Origin: Tannerellaceae bacterium
GTDB lineage: Bacteria > Bacteroidota > Bacteroidia > Bacteroidales > Tannerellaceae
Reading direction: 5' to 3'
NCBI GenBank assembly: GCA_031276545.1
Contig: JAISMW010000056.1
Span: 1-24,919, forward strand
Length of the DNA stretch: 24,919 nt
Part shown: positions 1 through 7,610 of the stretch, piece after piece
How the letters are laid out: each line of letters opens with the position of its first letter
Numbering within the stretch: position 1 is the stretch's first letter
Notes under the pieces: generated by a model
Seen by the model: only the letters and a program-made list of their open reading frames with translations
What the model was told of the DNA's origin: nothing
Database searches by the model: none
Program-made: the position numbers and the translations under genes

Positions 1-552
1 TAGTCATTCATATTCTGATGCAAATTGCCTAATTTATTCAGCGTTGTAGCTACATCCGGTCGGTATGCCTGTGGATTGACGTCGGCTAATTCGCGGTATA
101 TCTGTAAGGCTTCCCTGTAGTCTGCATTCGCTTTGGTATAGTCGTTCATCTCACCATGCAAAGCGCCTAAATTATTCAGCGTTCCGGCTACATCCGGACG
201 GTCTAGCTGCGGATTGACGTCGGCTAATTCGCGGCGTATCTGTAAGGCTTCTTTGTAGTCTTCTTCCGCTTTGAGATAGTCCTTCATATTCCGATGCAAA
301 ACGCCTAAATCATTCAGCGTTGTAGCTACATCCGGCCGGTATTCCTGTGGATTGATGTCGGCTAATTCGCGGCGTATCTGTAAGGCTTCTTTGTAGGCTT
401 TTTCCGCCTTGAGATAGTCATTCATATTCTGATGCAAATTGCCTAATTTATTCAGCGTTGTAGCTACATCCGGTCGGTATGCCTGTGGATTGACGTCGGC
501 TAATTTGCGGTATATCTGTAAGGCTTCTTTGTAGGCTTCTTCCGCTTTGGTA
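1..552 (-). repeat. 138-bp tandem repeats encoding TPR units
   Basis: Four consecutive 138-bp units start at 1, 139, 277 and 415, and a diverged fifth starts near 553. They correspond to the 46-residue TPR units of the overlapping gene. About 113 bases from position 1 and from position 415 (414 bp apart) differ at a single base, far closer than adjacent units are to each other. This suggests recent duplication or gene conversion within the array. Confidence 0.9.
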
Positions 553-1262
553 TGGTCATTCAGATCGCTATGCAAATTACCTAAATTAGTTAGAATGCTT
601 GTTTTTTCTTTCGGAGTTCCGGCGAGAGCCAGGCAACGGGTATACCAAGTCTCGGCAGCCTGGAAATTGTTTTGTTTGTCATAGAAGTTTGCTACCTGAA
701 AATTGTTCTCGCAGGAAGGGAAGATGTCGGCGGCTTTCAGGAAGTTGGTTTCGGCGTTTTCGAAATCATTTTTCAGATAGAAGAGTTGGGCTTTGAGGAT
801 GCGGGCGTCGGCAGAGCGCTTTTCTGTGGCTACCATTTTGTCTTCATCCAGCAGGGCGAGGGCTTCGTCTATCTGTCCTTTTGTGAACAGTTCGAATGCC
901 TGTTTGTAGAGGGGCGATGCATGGTTGATATCTACTGTTTCATAGTATTTGATGATGTCCTGTATGTTGGCTTCCGTCTCTTTGCGTTGCTGTTCATCCA
1001 TCGGCTTTGTTTTCGACAGTTCTGCTATTATCCTCTCTGTTATTCCTTCTATTACTTCCTTCGTTATCTCTATTATTACTTCTTTTTTTCCTTTGTCTTT
1101 CGAGAAAATGCAGTAGATGGAAGTACAGATGGCGCTCAATGCCCCAACGCCAAGAGCCAACGGCCCATATTTATTCTCAACGGAATAGTACCAGGCAATG
1201 GCTATTCCAAAGAGGACACTCTCGGTGATGACTGTAATGATATGTTTAAAGAACTTTCTCAT
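1..1262 (-). CDS. Membrane-anchored TPR-repeat protein (3' end outside window)
   Basis: The frame is open from ATG at 1262 to the left edge (420 codons), so the C terminus is missing. Residues about 8-27 and 33-53 are hydrophobic and probably form two membrane spans. A charged, helical linker and irregular TPR-like helices follow to about residue 220. From residue 224 there are regular 46-residue repeats starting at 224, 270, 316, 362 and 408 (the last cut by the edge). Each has the pattern LNxLGxLH, then AexxYkEALQIxReLA, then NPQxYRPDVAxT. This is the kinesin-light-chain-like TPR class with a longer period than the usual 34 or 42. Such repeats usually bind proteins; partner and role cannot be told from this sequence. 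The gene follows a small paralogue on the same strand. The TPR assignment is firm, the function unknown. Confidence 0.88.
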   Translation of the reverse strand, partial: MRKFFKHIITVITESVLFGIAIAWYYSVENKYGPLALGVGALSAICTSIYCIFSKDKGKKEVIIEITKEVIEGITERIIAELSKTKPMDEQQRKETEANIQDIIKYYETVDINHASPLYKQAFELFTKGQIDEALALLDEDKMVATEKRSADARILKAQLFYLKNDFENAETNFLKAADIFPSCENNFQVANFYDKQNNFQAAETWYTRCLALAGTPKEKTSILTNLGNLHSDLNDHTKAEEAYKEALQIYRKLADVNPQAYRPDVATTLNKLGNLHQNMNDYLKAEKAYKEALQIRRELADINPQEYRPDVATTLNDLGVLHRNMKDYLKAEEDYKEALQIRRELADVNPQLDRPDVAGTLNNLGALHGEMNDYTKANADYREALQIYRELADVNPQAYRPDVATTLNKLGNLHQNMND

Positions 1263-1311
1263 GATACTGTGATGTGTTAAGCAATGCTGTTGTTTGTTAT
1301 ATAACGGGCGG

Positions 1312-1318
1312 CAAGTTA
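1312..1318 (-). promoter_or_regulatory. Candidate -7 element of the large TPR gene
   Basis: The minus strand reads CTAACTTGCCG here, one T short of the Bacteroidetes -7 box TAnnTTTG. The same word occurs upstream of the neighbouring TPR gene (1813-1819), and both are followed by ATAACAAACAA and then CAGTATCATG at the start codon. The TAA of this element is also the stop codon of the upstream gene. Conservation between the two leaders is visible; promoter activity is inferred. Confidence 0.4.
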
Positions 1319-1771
1319 GTGTTTTTTTTCATTCCACCGGCGCAGTACTTCTTCTGCCTGCTCCATGTACCGGCGAACCTCCGGGAGGTGTTCCAGTGAA
1401 GAGCGATATGAAACTGCCTCTTTGGCGTATTGGATAGATTTCTCTCTGTTCGGTACATCCTCCTGATAGAAGATGGCCAGGTTGGTTAAAGTCGAAACTA
1501 AGTCCGGCAGGTATGCCTTCGGACTGGTTTTGACTAATTTGCGTCGGATTTGCAGGATTTTTTCGTATACGTTGGCTTCCTGGGGACAGTTGTACTTGTG
1601 CTTGTGCAAATATCCTAAACGGTTCAGTGTACGGGCTATCTCCGGCAGATGTTCCAGGGTGTTGATGTCGGCCAGGTCGTGCATGACAAGTAGAACTCCC
1701 TCGCATACGCTGGATGCTTTGACGAACTCCGCGTCAGGTTCTTTCGGAACAGTGAAACAGGTGAAAATCAT
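1316..1771 (-). CDS. Small TPR-repeat protein, paralogue of the neighbouring TPR gene
   Basis: This 151-residue frame has no signal peptide or membrane span. It carries about two TPR units with the neighbour's 46-residue period: TLNRLGYLH near residue 63 and TLTNLAIFY 46 residues later, each preceded by a LPxxxxT-type segment, with an ILQIRRKL helix between them. The end (about 118-151) is a charged helix that looks like the C-terminal cap of a TPR array. It resembles the tail of a longer TPR protein joined to a short unrelated N terminus. It may be a functional short paralogue or a remnant left by internal deletion. The start ATG at 1771 is supported by a leader shared with the gene at 1262. 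Function unknown. Confidence 0.65.
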   Translation of the reverse strand: MIFTCFTVPKEPDAEFVKASSVCEGVLLVMHDLADINTLEHLPEIARTLNRLGYLHKHKYNCPQEANVYEKILQIRRKLVKTSPKAYLPDLVSTLTNLAIFYQEDVPNREKSIQYAKEAVSYRSSLEHLPEVRRYMEQAEEVLRRWNEKKH

Positions 1772-1812
1772 GATACTGTACTGTATAAATTGTTTGTTAT
1801 GAAAAGCGACGG

Positions 1813-1819
1813 CAAGTTA
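1813..1819 (-). promoter_or_regulatory. Candidate -7 element of the small TPR gene
   Basis: The minus-strand word CTAACTTGCCG lies about 40 bases upstream of ATG 1771. It matches the element before the gene at 1262, as do the following ATAACAAACAA and the CAGTATC that touches the start codon. It is one base short of the consensus TAnnTTTG. Confidence 0.4.
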
Positions 1820-1946
1820 GCATTTTTTTCCGTATGCAGGCCTTTTCCTTGCTCCGGATTTCTTTGGATAAAACGCTTGCCGAACGCCTTGCCCAAATCC
1901 GTAAAGCTGCCGTCACACTTTGATTTTTAAGCGTTCCGCTTTGCCG

Positions 1947-2051
1947 CTATCTGTCATCGTGCTGTTCCCCCTTTGCCCTAAAGGCCAGGGCATACATCCT
2001 CATTTGCTTCACCATGGCCACCAGTCCGTTGGAGCGGGTAGGGGAGAGGTG
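1947..2051 (-). pseudogene. sufE: Remnant of the sufE 3' end
   Basis: Reading the minus strand to the stop at 1947-1949 gives 34 residues that start HLSPTRSNGLVAMVKQ and continue into an MYALAF-type helix. This matches my recollection of the C terminus of SufE, the sulfur acceptor that activates the SufS cysteine desulfurase in Fe-S cluster assembly. Similarity stops abruptly upstream of 2051, at a run of eight A, one T and nine C on the plus strand (2058-2075), and the catalytic Cys half of SufE is absent. It is therefore a fragment and not a gene. The remainder of 1772-2230 holds no convincing gene. Confidence 0.6.
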
Positions 2052-2201
2052 TTTCCGAAAAAAAATCCCCCCCCCTGTACAGGTCTGCACAAGGGAGGAA
2101 TCATAATGCCCGACATAGAGGGGTTGAGAGTTGCTTGCTGCATATTGCCGTGTGTCCTGCCTTTCGGAAAGAGGACTGCAGTGTGTGTCATGAATTTGTT
2201 C

Positions 2202-2209
2202 TAATTTTG
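2202..2209 (+). promoter_or_regulatory. Candidate -7 box for the M16 peptidase gene
   Basis: TAATTTTG fits the Bacteroidetes -7 consensus TAnnTTTG and lies 21 bases before the chosen start codon at 2231. No clear TTTG is seen at the -33 distance. Confidence 0.5.
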
Positions 2210-2230
2210 CCGGCTCAACAACTATACGAT

Positions 2231-3463
2231 ATGGCCATGCACTATTTTACACATACATTCCCCGACGGCTTGCGTCTGATTCATCTTCCGTCGGATTCGC
2301 CGGTGTCTTACTGCGGGTTTGCCGTCAATGCCGGTGCGAGGGATGAAGAGGAGGGGGAGTACGGACTGGCTCACTTTGTGGAACATCTCCTGTTTAAAGG
2401 TACGGCCAAACGGAAAGCACGGTATATCCTGAACCGTATGGAAAACGTAGGCGGAGAACTGAATGCTTATACTGCGAAGGAGGATACTTTTGTGTATTCC
2501 ATCTTTATGAACGAGCACTTCGCTCGCGCGGTGGAACTGCTGGCGGATATCGTGTTCCACTCCTGCTTCCCTCCGCAGGAGATAGAGAAGGAGGTGGAGG
2601 TGATCCTCGACGAAATCAATACCTGCAAGGATAGTCCTTCGGAACTTATTTTCGACGAGTTCGAGGATCTGCTTTTCGGCGGGCATCCTCTGGGACATAA
2701 TATCCTGGGGGACGAGGCGTCGCTGATGCGCTTTACGTCCGAACCGGGGCTTGCGTTTACCCGCCGCTTCTATGTACCGTCCAATATGGTGTTTTTTTCG
2801 ATGGGACGGATAAAGCCGGAAAAGATTGTCCGCCTGGTGGGGGAATACGTCCGGCAGGAGGCTGTTCCTTCTCTTGCAGGCCGCCGTACGCCTCCTCCTG
2901 TCCTTCCGCCTCAAAACAAATGTATACGGAAGGATACGCATCAGGCGCATATCATCATCGGCGGGCCCGCATACGGTATGTACGGGAACGAGAGGAAGCG
3001 TACCGCTCTGTTTTTGCTGAACAATCTGCTGGGAGGCCCCGGCATGAACAGCCGGCTGAATCTCTCGCTCCGCGAAAAGCACGGACTGGTATACAATGTG
3101 GAATCGAATTTTACTTCCTATACGGATACCGGACTAGTTTCCGTCTATTTCGGAACAGATCCCAAACATACTGAAAAGGCGCTCCATCTGGTTCGCAGGG
3201 AGCTGAGCCGGCTGTGCAGCGCCGGGCTCACCACGTCTCAACTGACTGCCGCAAAGAAGCAGATAAGCGGCCAGATGGGTGTATCGGCCGATCATAAAGA
3301 GAGCCTTTTTCTGGCTTCAGGCAAGCAGTTCCTGCATTACGGCCGGTATGAAAGCCTCTCCGAAGTCTTCAAAAAGATAGAGGATGTGAGCGCCGGGGAC
3401 GTTCTCGAAGTTGCCAATGAAGTGTTCTCCCCCGACGGTCTGTCGAGCTTAATCTATACGTAA
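2231..3463 (+). CDS. M16 family zinc metallopeptidase
   Basis: A 410-residue protein of the pitrilysin/processing-peptidase family. The inverted zinc motif HFVEH is at residues 48-52, and the third zinc ligand is probably E128, 76 residues later, the usual spacing. The C-terminal half contains the LREKHGLVYNVES segment typical of this family's second domain. Length fits a single-chain M16B enzyme. There is no signal peptide, so it should act in the cytoplasm. The frame is open from 2135, but the start at 2231 is preferred because homologues begin close to a HTFPDGLRLIH-like strand and a -7 box sits just upstream. It converges on the GT-C-like gene and overlaps its end by 15 bases. The substrate is unknown. 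Confidence 0.92.
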   Translation: MAMHYFTHTFPDGLRLIHLPSDSPVSYCGFAVNAGARDEEEGEYGLAHFVEHLLFKGTAKRKARYILNRMENVGGELNAYTAKEDTFVYSIFMNEHFARAVELLADIVFHSCFPPQEIEKEVEVILDEINTCKDSPSELIFDEFEDLLFGGHPLGHNILGDEASLMRFTSEPGLAFTRRFYVPSNMVFFSMGRIKPEKIVRLVGEYVRQEAVPSLAGRRTPPPVLPPQNKCIRKDTHQAHIIIGGPAYGMYGNERKRTALFLLNNLLGGPGMNSRLNLSLREKHGLVYNVESNFTSYTDTGLVSVYFGTDPKHTEKALHLVRRELSRLCSAGLTTSQLTAAKKQISGQMGVSADHKESLFLASGKQFLHYGRYESLSEVFKKIEDVSAGDVLEVANEVFSPDGLSSLIYT

Positions 3464-4816
3464 GAATTGCTCCAGCTTCCGGAAAAGGGCGCTCACCGCC
3501 CGGTTGCTCAGGGAGAAATACCAGACCATCGGAATGAAGCAGAACAGGAATCGCTTGGCGGAATAGGAGAGGACATTCTCTATGGAATCCCACGTATAAT
3601 TGATCTGGTAGATGACGAGCAGATAGAAAACGGACGACAGCCCGATGGCCAGCAGCAGGCAGAGGCTGTCTTTCGTCCGGACAAGGAACCAAAGATTGAC
3701 AAGGAAAGCGAAGAGAAATACCGCGAAACTCCATCCGTACAGGGTAGTGTTGCTGTACAAATTCCATATATATGTGAGGATGGTAGCAGCTTTTTCCCCA
3801 TCCCAGAAGGGGTGAGTGATGGCAATGCTTCCGGTAGAGAGTCCGTTCAGCTTCGTGTACAGCGTCCATACGGCCAGCGGGAGAAGGGCGAAAAGGAGGG
3901 TTTGCAGGAAACCCCTGTACGCTTTCCGGCGGAAAGCGTCGATGAAAAGCAGCAGCAGCACGGCGCCGGTAAAGACTATCCCCTCCGTGCGGCAGAGGAT
4001 ATTGGCGCCCAGCAGGACTCCGCAAAGGAGCAGGTCTTTCTTCTCTCTTTCCCGAAACCAGAGCGCCATATAAATCACGCTGAGAGAGGCAAAAACGGCA
4101 TGGATGACATTGGTCATGGAAAGCGAGGAAAAAGCCAGCATTTCGGGCGTCAGCAGGACGAAGAAGGTGGCGACTGCCGCCGCTGTCTTGCCGGCTGCAC
4201 GGGAGGTGGCTCTGTAGAAAGCGGGCAGGAAAAACAGATACATCAGGCCGGGGATGATTTTGGACGTAGCGGCTCCTAGGGCGTATACGTAGGCGTAGCT
4301 GAGCTGCACCAGAGGGGTATAGGAGATATAACTGCCCGGGATGCGGATGCCGGGCATATATCCTTCGTCGAAAATACTGAGCCCCTTCAGCGTATGTTCC
4401 TGTGCGGCGATGTAGCCGATGGTTTCGAATCCGGCGAGGCTGTCTCTGTCGGAGGGCGGGAAATACAGGCATTTGGAAAAGTTCATGTATTCCAGGCAGG
4501 CTATGGCGACAATAAAAAGCAGCCATATCAGGTTGATATTCCCGAAGGAAGGCCGCGGAATCTCCTTCAGCAGGTTTTTGCGGTAAACATACAGGAAGGA
4601 GCAGAAAGTGGCCAGCAGCAGGGCCTCTCCGATGAGCAGAGCGACCGGCTTGAGGGGTATCCCGGCCTGGTCTATGAACAGCATCAGGAAGACCTGGAGC
4701 GCCATTCCCAAGGGGAACGAGAGTCCGATTTTTTCCGTTAGCGTGAACTTTCCCGACAGGCAATGGACAAACGCAAGACCCAGAATGAAGGTTAAGAAGA
4801 TACCGATAGACAGCAT
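3449..4816 (-). CDS. Multi-spanning GT-C-like membrane glycosyltransferase (predicted)
   Basis: A 455-residue, strongly hydrophobic protein with roughly ten or more membrane spans. A large loop after the first few helices carries the acidic cluster SDRDSL (D123, D125) and a nearby E131. Acidic residues in this position are typical of GT-C glycosyltransferases such as the PMT/ArnT class, which transfer sugars from polyprenyl-phosphate donors on the outer face of the inner membrane. It is last in a minus-strand series behind a small anchored protein (12-base gap) and a DPM1-like GT2 enzyme that could supply such a donor. I infer a role in surface glycan, lipid or protein glycosylation. A flippase or polymerase of similar topology cannot be excluded. 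Confidence 0.7.
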   Translation of the reverse strand: MLSIGIFLTFILGLAFVHCLSGKFTLTEKIGLSFPLGMALQVFLMLFIDQAGIPLKPVALLIGEALLLATFCSFLYVYRKNLLKEIPRPSFGNINLIWLLFIVAIACLEYMNFSKCLYFPPSDRDSLAGFETIGYIAAQEHTLKGLSIFDEGYMPGIRIPGSYISYTPLVQLSYAYVYALGAATSKIIPGLMYLFFLPAFYRATSRAAGKTAAAVATFFVLLTPEMLAFSSLSMTNVIHAVFASLSVIYMALWFREREKKDLLLCGVLLGANILCRTEGIVFTGAVLLLLFIDAFRRKAYRGFLQTLLFALLPLAVWTLYTKLNGLSTGSIAITHPFWDGEKAATILTYIWNLYSNTTLYGWSFAVFLFAFLVNLWFLVRTKDSLCLLLAIGLSSVFYLLVIYQINYTWDSIENVLSYSAKRFLFCFIPMVWYFSLSNRAVSALFRKLEQFLRID

Positions 4817-4828
4817 AGTTGGTTGTTT

Positions 4829-5368
4829 TTATTGTTTTACGGGCAGGACGCCAAACTCCTGCATGTTTTCGACCGTATAGTTCAGCCGTTCATAGCCCCG
4901 GCCGTTCACAATGGCCACGTGGGTAATATCCGGCGCATAGCGGCTGGTTTCCAATTCGGAGGGCAGCACCAGAATGCGCGGATAGAGGAAGCGCAAAGCC
5001 CAGATTTTATTATAAACTTCCTGCTTGAAGGGGGTTTGTTTATCCTTGGGGTAGAAATCCTCGTAAGCAGGATAGAGGATTACCGCATTTTCGGGCGTTG
5101 ATTCCTTCAGAAACCGGACATACGCAAAGTCGACGCCCAGTTTCATTTCATTTTTTTCCCATATGGAGAGGTTGGGATTGGCGCGGATGGTTTTCATATT
5201 GCCTGTCAGCATCGTGTAGGCCCATTTATATCCATCGTTGCTTTCCATAGCTTTCAGGAGGAGAAAGCCGGCGAGAAAGGCAAAAAACAGGTTCTTCAGG
5301 ATCCGGAGGAACCGGTTTGCCGGGGAGGGCTTTTCCTGCCGGGGAGGGGTGTTTTTCTTTTTTTTCAT
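4829..5368 (-). CDS. Single-span membrane protein of unknown function
   Basis: A 179-residue protein. It begins with a run of lysines and a Pro/basic stretch, then one hydrophobic span (about residues 24-41), which suggests an inner-membrane anchor with the remainder outside the cytoplasm. The soluble part (about 45-179) has mixed alpha/beta character, with phrases such as NAVILYPAYEDFY and ITHVAIVNGRGYERLNY; I see no catalytic motif. It lies between a GT2 enzyme (5 bases upstream) and the GT-C-like protein (12 bases downstream), so it is probably translated with them and may be an accessory or periplasmic partner of the membrane glycosyltransferase. I do not recognise the family. Confidence 0.8.
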   Translation of the reverse strand: MKKKKNTPPRQEKPSPANRFLRILKNLFFAFLAGFLLLKAMESNDGYKWAYTMLTGNMKTIRANPNLSIWEKNEMKLGVDFAYVRFLKESTPENAVILYPAYEDFYPKDKQTPFKQEVYNKIWALRFLYPRILVLPSELETSRYAPDITHVAIVNGRGYERLNYTVENMQEFGVLPVKQ

Positions 5369-5373
5369 AAGGT

Positions 5374-6093
5374 TCAGTTTACCAGTTTATATTTGAGCAA
5401 AACCCAGAGGGCTTCGATGCCGTCGTACCATTTTATTTTCTTCCCTTCGCGAATGCTGCGCGGATAATAGCGGATGGGCAGTTCCACGATTTTATAGCCC
5501 CGCTTCGCCACTTTGGCCGTTACTTCGGGACAGAACTCAAAGCCGGTACATTGCAGGGGGATGGACTTCAGCAGGTCGGTCTCGAACATTTTGTAGCAGG
5601 TCGGTTCGTCGGTCAGGCGCTGGCCGTACAGCAGGTTTGCACAGAGAGAAACCAGCCGTCCTCCGATATAGAACCTCCGGTAGGAATGTTTGTTTTCCCG
5701 TTCGAGGAAACGCGAGCCGTACACCACTTTTTTCTCCCGGCTTATCAAATAGGTAAGCATCAGGTTGAAGTCTTGAGGGTCGTATTCAAGGTCTGCATCC
5801 TGGATAACCACGTAGTCGCCCGTTACGTATTGAATTCCTGTCCGGATAGCGCTGCCCTTTCCCGCATTGACGTCGTGCCGGGCATACTTGAGAAGCACAT
5901 CCGGATGCCGGGCTACCGCATCCCGAATGATCTCTTCGCTCCGGTCTGTTGAAGCATCGTTGATAATAATGATTTCTTTGCCCATCCCGTTTATCAGTTC
6001 CACCCGGATCACTTTTTCCAGAAGGCGCTCCAAAGTTGCTTCTTCGTTATATACGGGAATGATGATGGACAATGTGCTGCTTTGCGGTTCCAT
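5374..6093 (-). CDS. GT2 glycosyltransferase, DPM1-like polyprenyl-phosphate sugar transferase
   Basis: A 239-residue GT-A fold enzyme. It starts with the nucleotide-binding strand LSIIIPVYNEE (about 8-18), followed by IIIINDASTD (41-50), GKGSAIRTG near 78-86 and the metal-binding QDADLEYDP (D99-A100-D101). The acceptor region has ERENKHSYRRFY and a conserved DEPTCYKMF. There is no C-terminal membrane domain, so it is of the soluble dolichyl-phosphate mannosyltransferase type. It would move a sugar from a nucleotide donor to a polyprenyl phosphate at the cytoplasmic face. The next two genes encode an anchored protein and a GT-C-like protein that could use the product. The sugar cannot be predicted. 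It lies 10 bases after trpS. Confidence 0.88.
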   Translation of the reverse strand: MEPQSSTLSIIIPVYNEEATLERLLEKVIRVELINGMGKEIIIINDASTDRSEEIIRDAVARHPDVLLKYARHDVNAGKGSAIRTGIQYVTGDYVVIQDADLEYDPQDFNLMLTYLISREKKVVYGSRFLERENKHSYRRFYIGGRLVSLCANLLYGQRLTDEPTCYKMFETDLLKSIPLQCTGFEFCPEVTAKVAKRGYKIVELPIRYYPRSIREGKKIKWYDGIEALWVLLKYKLVN

Positions 6094-6103
6094 GCTTTGC
6101 TGT

Positions 6104-7090
6104 TTAAGGGCGGAAACCGATAATCCCTCGTACTTCCCGGATGGTTTGGGCAGCGCTTTCCGCAGCTTTTTGTGCGCCCAGGCGGGCTACTTTTTGCAGA
6201 TAGGCGTCGTCGGCCGCTATCTCCAGTATCCGTTCCCGGATGGGGGCGCAGAAGGCATTGATATCTTCTGCCAATTGTTTTTTCAAGTCGCCGTAGCGAA
6301 TTTCGCAGGTATTGTATTTTTCGTTGAAGTAATTATAGGTATCCGGGGTAGAAACGATTTCCATCATGGTGAAAAGGTTGGCAATTGCTTCAGGCTTTTC
6401 GCTGTTGGGGGCGGCAGGACCGGAGTCGCTTACGGCCTTCATTACCTTTTTCCGGATAGTCTGTTCGTCGTCTGTCAGGTAGATGGCGTTTCCTTCGCTT
6501 TTGCCCATTTTGCCGGTTCCGTTCAGTCCCGGCACTTTCAGCGCCCTATCCGAAAAGTGGAAAGATTCCGGTTCGGGGAAATACGTCACATCATATATGG
6601 TATTGAAGCGGCGGGCAAATTTGCGTGCCATTTCCATATTCTGCTCCTGATCTTTGCCGACGGGCACTTTATGGGCTTTATGGATAAGGATGTCTGCCGC
6701 CATCAAAGACGGATACGTCAGGAGTCCGGCGTTGATGTTATTGGGCTGTTTGCGCACTTTTTCCTTAAACGAAGTAACCCGTTCCAGCTCGCCCAGGTAG
6801 GCGTTCATATTCAAATAGAGGTAGAGTTCCACCACTTCCCTCACGTCACTCTGCACGTAGATTGTGGCCTTTTCAGGGTCGATACCGCAAGCCAGGTATT
6901 CCGCCAGGATTGTTTTAACGCTTTGACGGATGTTATCCGGACACGGATGTGTGGTAAGCGAATGCCAGTCTGCAATAAAAAAGAAGCATTTGTACTCGTC
7001 CTGCAATTTCACAAAACTCTGCACCGCACCAAAATAATTTCCTAAATGCAAATTGCCTGTCGGCCTGATACCACTTAATACTGTTTCCAT
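6104..7090 (-). CDS. trpS: Tryptophanyl-tRNA synthetase
   Basis: A 328-residue class I aminoacyl-tRNA synthetase that charges tRNA-Trp in the cytoplasm. The HIGH motif appears as HLGN (15-18) in GIRPTGNLHLGNYFGAVQ, and the KMSKS motif as KMGKS (194-198) in GTGKMGKSEGN. GLLTYPSLMAADIL (about 122-135) and VPVGKDQEQN are typical TrpRS segments. Length fits the bacterial enzyme. It is the first gene of a minus-strand series whose other members concern glycosylation, and a promoter lies at about 7152-7180. Confidence 0.97.
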   Translation of the reverse strand: METVLSGIRPTGNLHLGNYFGAVQSFVKLQDEYKCFFFIADWHSLTTHPCPDNIRQSVKTILAEYLACGIDPEKATIYVQSDVREVVELYLYLNMNAYLGELERVTSFKEKVRKQPNNINAGLLTYPSLMAADILIHKAHKVPVGKDQEQNMEMARKFARRFNTIYDVTYFPEPESFHFSDRALKVPGLNGTGKMGKSEGNAIYLTDDEQTIRKKVMKAVSDSGPAAPNSEKPEAIANLFTMMEIVSTPDTYNYFNEKYNTCEIRYGDLKKQLAEDINAFCAPIRERILEIAADDAYLQKVARLGAQKAAESAAQTIREVRGIIGFRP

Positions 7091-7151
7091 AAATTACAAA
7101 TGTTGAGGGCTTGCTTAATCTTACACATATTACTTTTTAATGTATTTTGCG

Positions 7152-7180
7152 CAAAGTTAGAAATTTTCCATATAACACAA
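7152..7180 (-). promoter_or_regulatory. Promoter of the trpS unit
   Basis: The minus strand has TAACTTTG (7159-7152), a match to the TAnnTTTG -7 box, with a partial -33 box TATTG about 18 bases upstream. It lies roughly 60 bases before the trpS start. The stretch 7091-7249 shows nothing else recognisable. Confidence 0.6.
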
Positions 7181-7249
7181 TAGAGGCTTGCGCTTTCTTG
7201 GGATGCGTCCGGTTCGCCTACGGAAGGAGAGCGGGTAAAGTCATGGCAC

Positions 7250-7295
7250 AAAAAAACACCGGACTTTTTATTTGAGTAAAATAAAAAGCCCGGTG
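7250..7295 (-). terminator. Intrinsic terminator after rpsT
   Basis: CACCGG (7257-7262) pairs with CCGGTG (7290-7295), and after one mismatch a ten-pair stem (7264-7273 with 7279-7288) closes on a five-base loop. On the minus strand the hairpin is followed by seven T (7256-7250). It sits 35 bases past the rpsT stop and separates rpsT from trpS. Confidence 0.9.
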
Positions 7296-7329
7296 CAATG
7301 TTTTGCCGGGAGCGTCGAAATGTATTTAC

Positions 7330-7584
7330 TTACGCAAGCGCATTGATATACTTCGCTAATTTGGATTTTAAATTAGCTGCTTTATTCTTGTGAATAATGT
7401 TTCTCTTTGCCAGCTTGTCCAATAAAGAAGATACCTTCGGATACAAAGCCCGTGCTTCATTCTTATCTTCAGTAGCACGCAGAGTTCTCACAGCGTTTCT
7501 TGCTGTTTTTGCATAATAACGATTATGCAGCCGCCTTGCATTCGACTGTCTGATTCTTTTAAGCGCTGATTTGTGATTTGCCAT
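7330..7584 (-). CDS. rpsT: 30S ribosomal protein S20
   Basis: An 84-residue, very basic, helical protein that starts [14 protein letters not shown] and contains RNAVRTLRA and GVIHKNKAA-like ([15 protein letters not shown]) segments, all characteristic of S20, which binds 16S rRNA early in 30S assembly. Length is normal. It lies 26 bases behind tRNA-Glu on the same strand with no promoter visible between, so the two probably share a transcript that ends at the terminator at 7250-7295. Confidence 0.98.
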   Translation of the reverse strand: MANHKSALKRIRQSNARRLHNRYYAKTARNAVRTLRATEDKNEARALYPKVSSLLDKLAKRNIIHKNKAANLKSKLAKYINALA

Positions 7585-7610
7585 TTTAAGCTATCTTTTT
7601 AATTAATTTG

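Noticed and set aside
2009..2191. Short minus-strand frame overlapping the sufE remnant
   Set aside because: It uses a different phase from the SufE-like residues and runs through homopolymer tracts; no family resemblance.
2222..3082. Minus-strand frame of 286 residues opposite the M16 gene
   Set aside because: It is covered by an intact peptidase with zinc motifs, and there is no sign of a domain in the antisense frame.
3369..4763. Minus-strand frame of 464 residues in another phase of the GT-C-like gene
   Set aside because: Its composition (Arg, Pro and His rich) is that of a frame shadow, and the hydrophobic frame fits a membrane protein.
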